From assembly GCA_013331535.1 (NCBI GenBank), contig DUGF01000070.1, positions 1 through 6,859 on the forward strand: 6,859 nt of DNA, read 5' to 3'. Shown here piece by piece: positions 6,298 through 6,859 of the stretch. Numbering within the stretch: the first letter of the stretch is position 1; the number at the start of each line of letters is the position of its first letter. Both the position numbers and the translations under genes were made by a program. The DNA comes from Microcaldota archaeon (lineage in GTDB: Archaea > Micrarchaeota > Micrarchaeia > Anstonellales > Bilamarchaeaceae). The notes under the pieces are model-generated. The model ran no database searches. It was not told the origin of the DNA and saw only the letters and a program-made list of their open reading frames with translations.

Positions 6298-6859
6298 ATG
6301 GACATACGAAATTTCTGCATCATCGCGCATATAGACCACGGTAAATCGACTCTTGCCGACCGCATGATCGAGCTCACCGGGACGGTTGCGAAGAGGCAGA
6401 TGAAGGACCAATTGCTGGATACGATGGATTTAGAGAGGGAGCGGGGAATTACGATAAAGCTCCAGCCTGTGAGAATGAACTGGAAAGGAGTGCAGTTGAA
6501 CCTGATAGATACTCCAGGCCACACGGATTTTCGTTACGAGGTCAGCCGCTCTCTTGCCGCGTGCGAGGGGGCGATACTTCTTGTCGACGCGTCGCAGGGG
6601 ATTCAGGCGCAGACTCTTGCTGTTCTGTATATGGCGATGGAACATGACCTAAAGATCATTCCGGTTCTCAACAAAATCGACCTCCCCGCGGCCGAGCCGG
6701 AAAAAGTGAGCGAGGAGGTTATGAAACTTTTGGGATGCGATAAAGAGGAAATTCTGCGCATTTCCGCGAAAGAGGGGAGTGGAATCAGCGAGGTGTTGGA
6801 CGCGGTAGTAAAAAGAATTGATTCTCCTGAAAGTCGCAAGTCACAAGTCACAAGTCACA
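6298..6859 (+). CDS. lepA: Elongation factor 4 (LepA), N-terminal GTPase domain (3' end outside window)
   Basis: LepA is a ribosome-associated translational GTPase related to EF-G that acts on stalled or mistranslocated ribosomes and in initiation or biogenesis. The visible 187 codons hold nearly the whole G domain of a protein normally near 600 residues. Seen motifs are G1 AHIDHGKST (residues 10-18), switch I and G2 [12 protein letters not shown] (43-54), G3 DTPGH (71-75) with the catalytic-type His75, G4 NKID (125-128) and G5 SAK (156-158). After G3 the usual HVDFSYEV reads HTDFRYEV here, two changes in a well-conserved stretch. ATG 6298 gives the normal [17 protein letters not shown] opening; an in-frame GTG at 6292 would add only two residues. 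No Shine-Dalgarno sequence precedes the start. The frame stays open to the right edge but enters a heptamer repeat array where the GDPEGPL-type linker to domain II is expected. Confidence 0.95.
   Translation, partial: MDIRNFCIIAHIDHGKSTLADRMIELTGTVAKRQMKDQLLDTMDLERERGITIKLQPVRMNWKGVQLNLIDTPGHTDFRYEVSRSLAACEGAILLVDASQGIQAQTLAVLYMAMEHDLKIIPVLNKIDLPAAEPEKVSEEVMKLLGCDKEEILRISAKEGSGISEVLDAVVKRIDSPESRKSQVTSH
6831..6859 (+). repeat. Heptamer tandem repeat (AAGTCAC) inside lepA, cut by the window edge
   Basis: Four consecutive heptamers are visible: AAGTCGC, then three perfect AAGTCAC copies, followed by the first A of a possible fifth. The array probably continues beyond the window. In the lepA frame it encodes SRKSQVTSH, a seven-residue period because three heptamers make 21 bases. 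A gain or loss of one unit would shift the frame. The array sits just after VVKRIDSPE, the position of the linker between the G domain and domain II. Confidence 0.9.

Noticed and set aside
1..6859. Alternative genetic code with TGA as glycine (code 25) in a CPR genome
   Set aside because: Two genes end properly at TGA, at 638-640 and 1069-1071, with the next genes starting directly after, and no long frame needs TGA read-through.

Overview
The window carries five genes, all on the + strand and closely packed: a 3' fragment of a CsaB-like polysaccharide pyruvyl transferase gene (2-640), three uncharacterised genes (655-1071, 1068-1745, 1756-6249), and the 5' part of lepA, the elongation factor 4 gene (6298 to the right edge). 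I saw no RNA gene, CRISPR array, insertion sequence or convincing terminator. No non-coding stretch is longer than 48 bases.

The organism is a bacterium using TGA as a normal stop, since both the pyruvyl transferase gene and the 138-residue gene end in TGA. The LepA reading [11 protein letters not shown] after the G2 region, the absence of a Shine-Dalgarno sequence before all four visible starts, compact gene packing and AAGTCAC heptamer repeats suggest a Patescibacteria/CPR lineage, perhaps Parcubacteria. This placement is inference from memory of such proteins, not a search result.

Layout. CsaB homologues add a ketal pyruvate to cell-wall polysaccharide, often for S-layer anchoring. Its stop codon forms part of an extended -10 promoter sequence (TGATATAAT, 638-646) only eight bases before the next ATG, which predicts a leaderless mRNA. 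That start opens a three-gene cassette: a 138-residue soluble protein, a 225-residue protein with one membrane segment and an Ala/Gly/Glu-rich tail (ATGA overlap with the gene before it), and, 10 bases on, a 1497-residue mostly helical protein. The large protein has a duplicated N-terminal module, a central hydrophobic segment and a glycine-rich hydrophobic pair near residues 1082-1163. lepA follows after 48 bases.

The three middle genes are the novel part. Their tight packing suggests joint expression, and two of the three products appear membrane-associated, so a membrane or envelope complex is a reasonable hypothesis. Nothing in the sequence gives a catalytic function. The large gene is clearly AT-richer than its neighbours over most of its length, while the membrane-protein gene before it is locally very GC-rich. 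At the right edge lepA runs into four heptamer repeats just where the G domain should pass into domain II.
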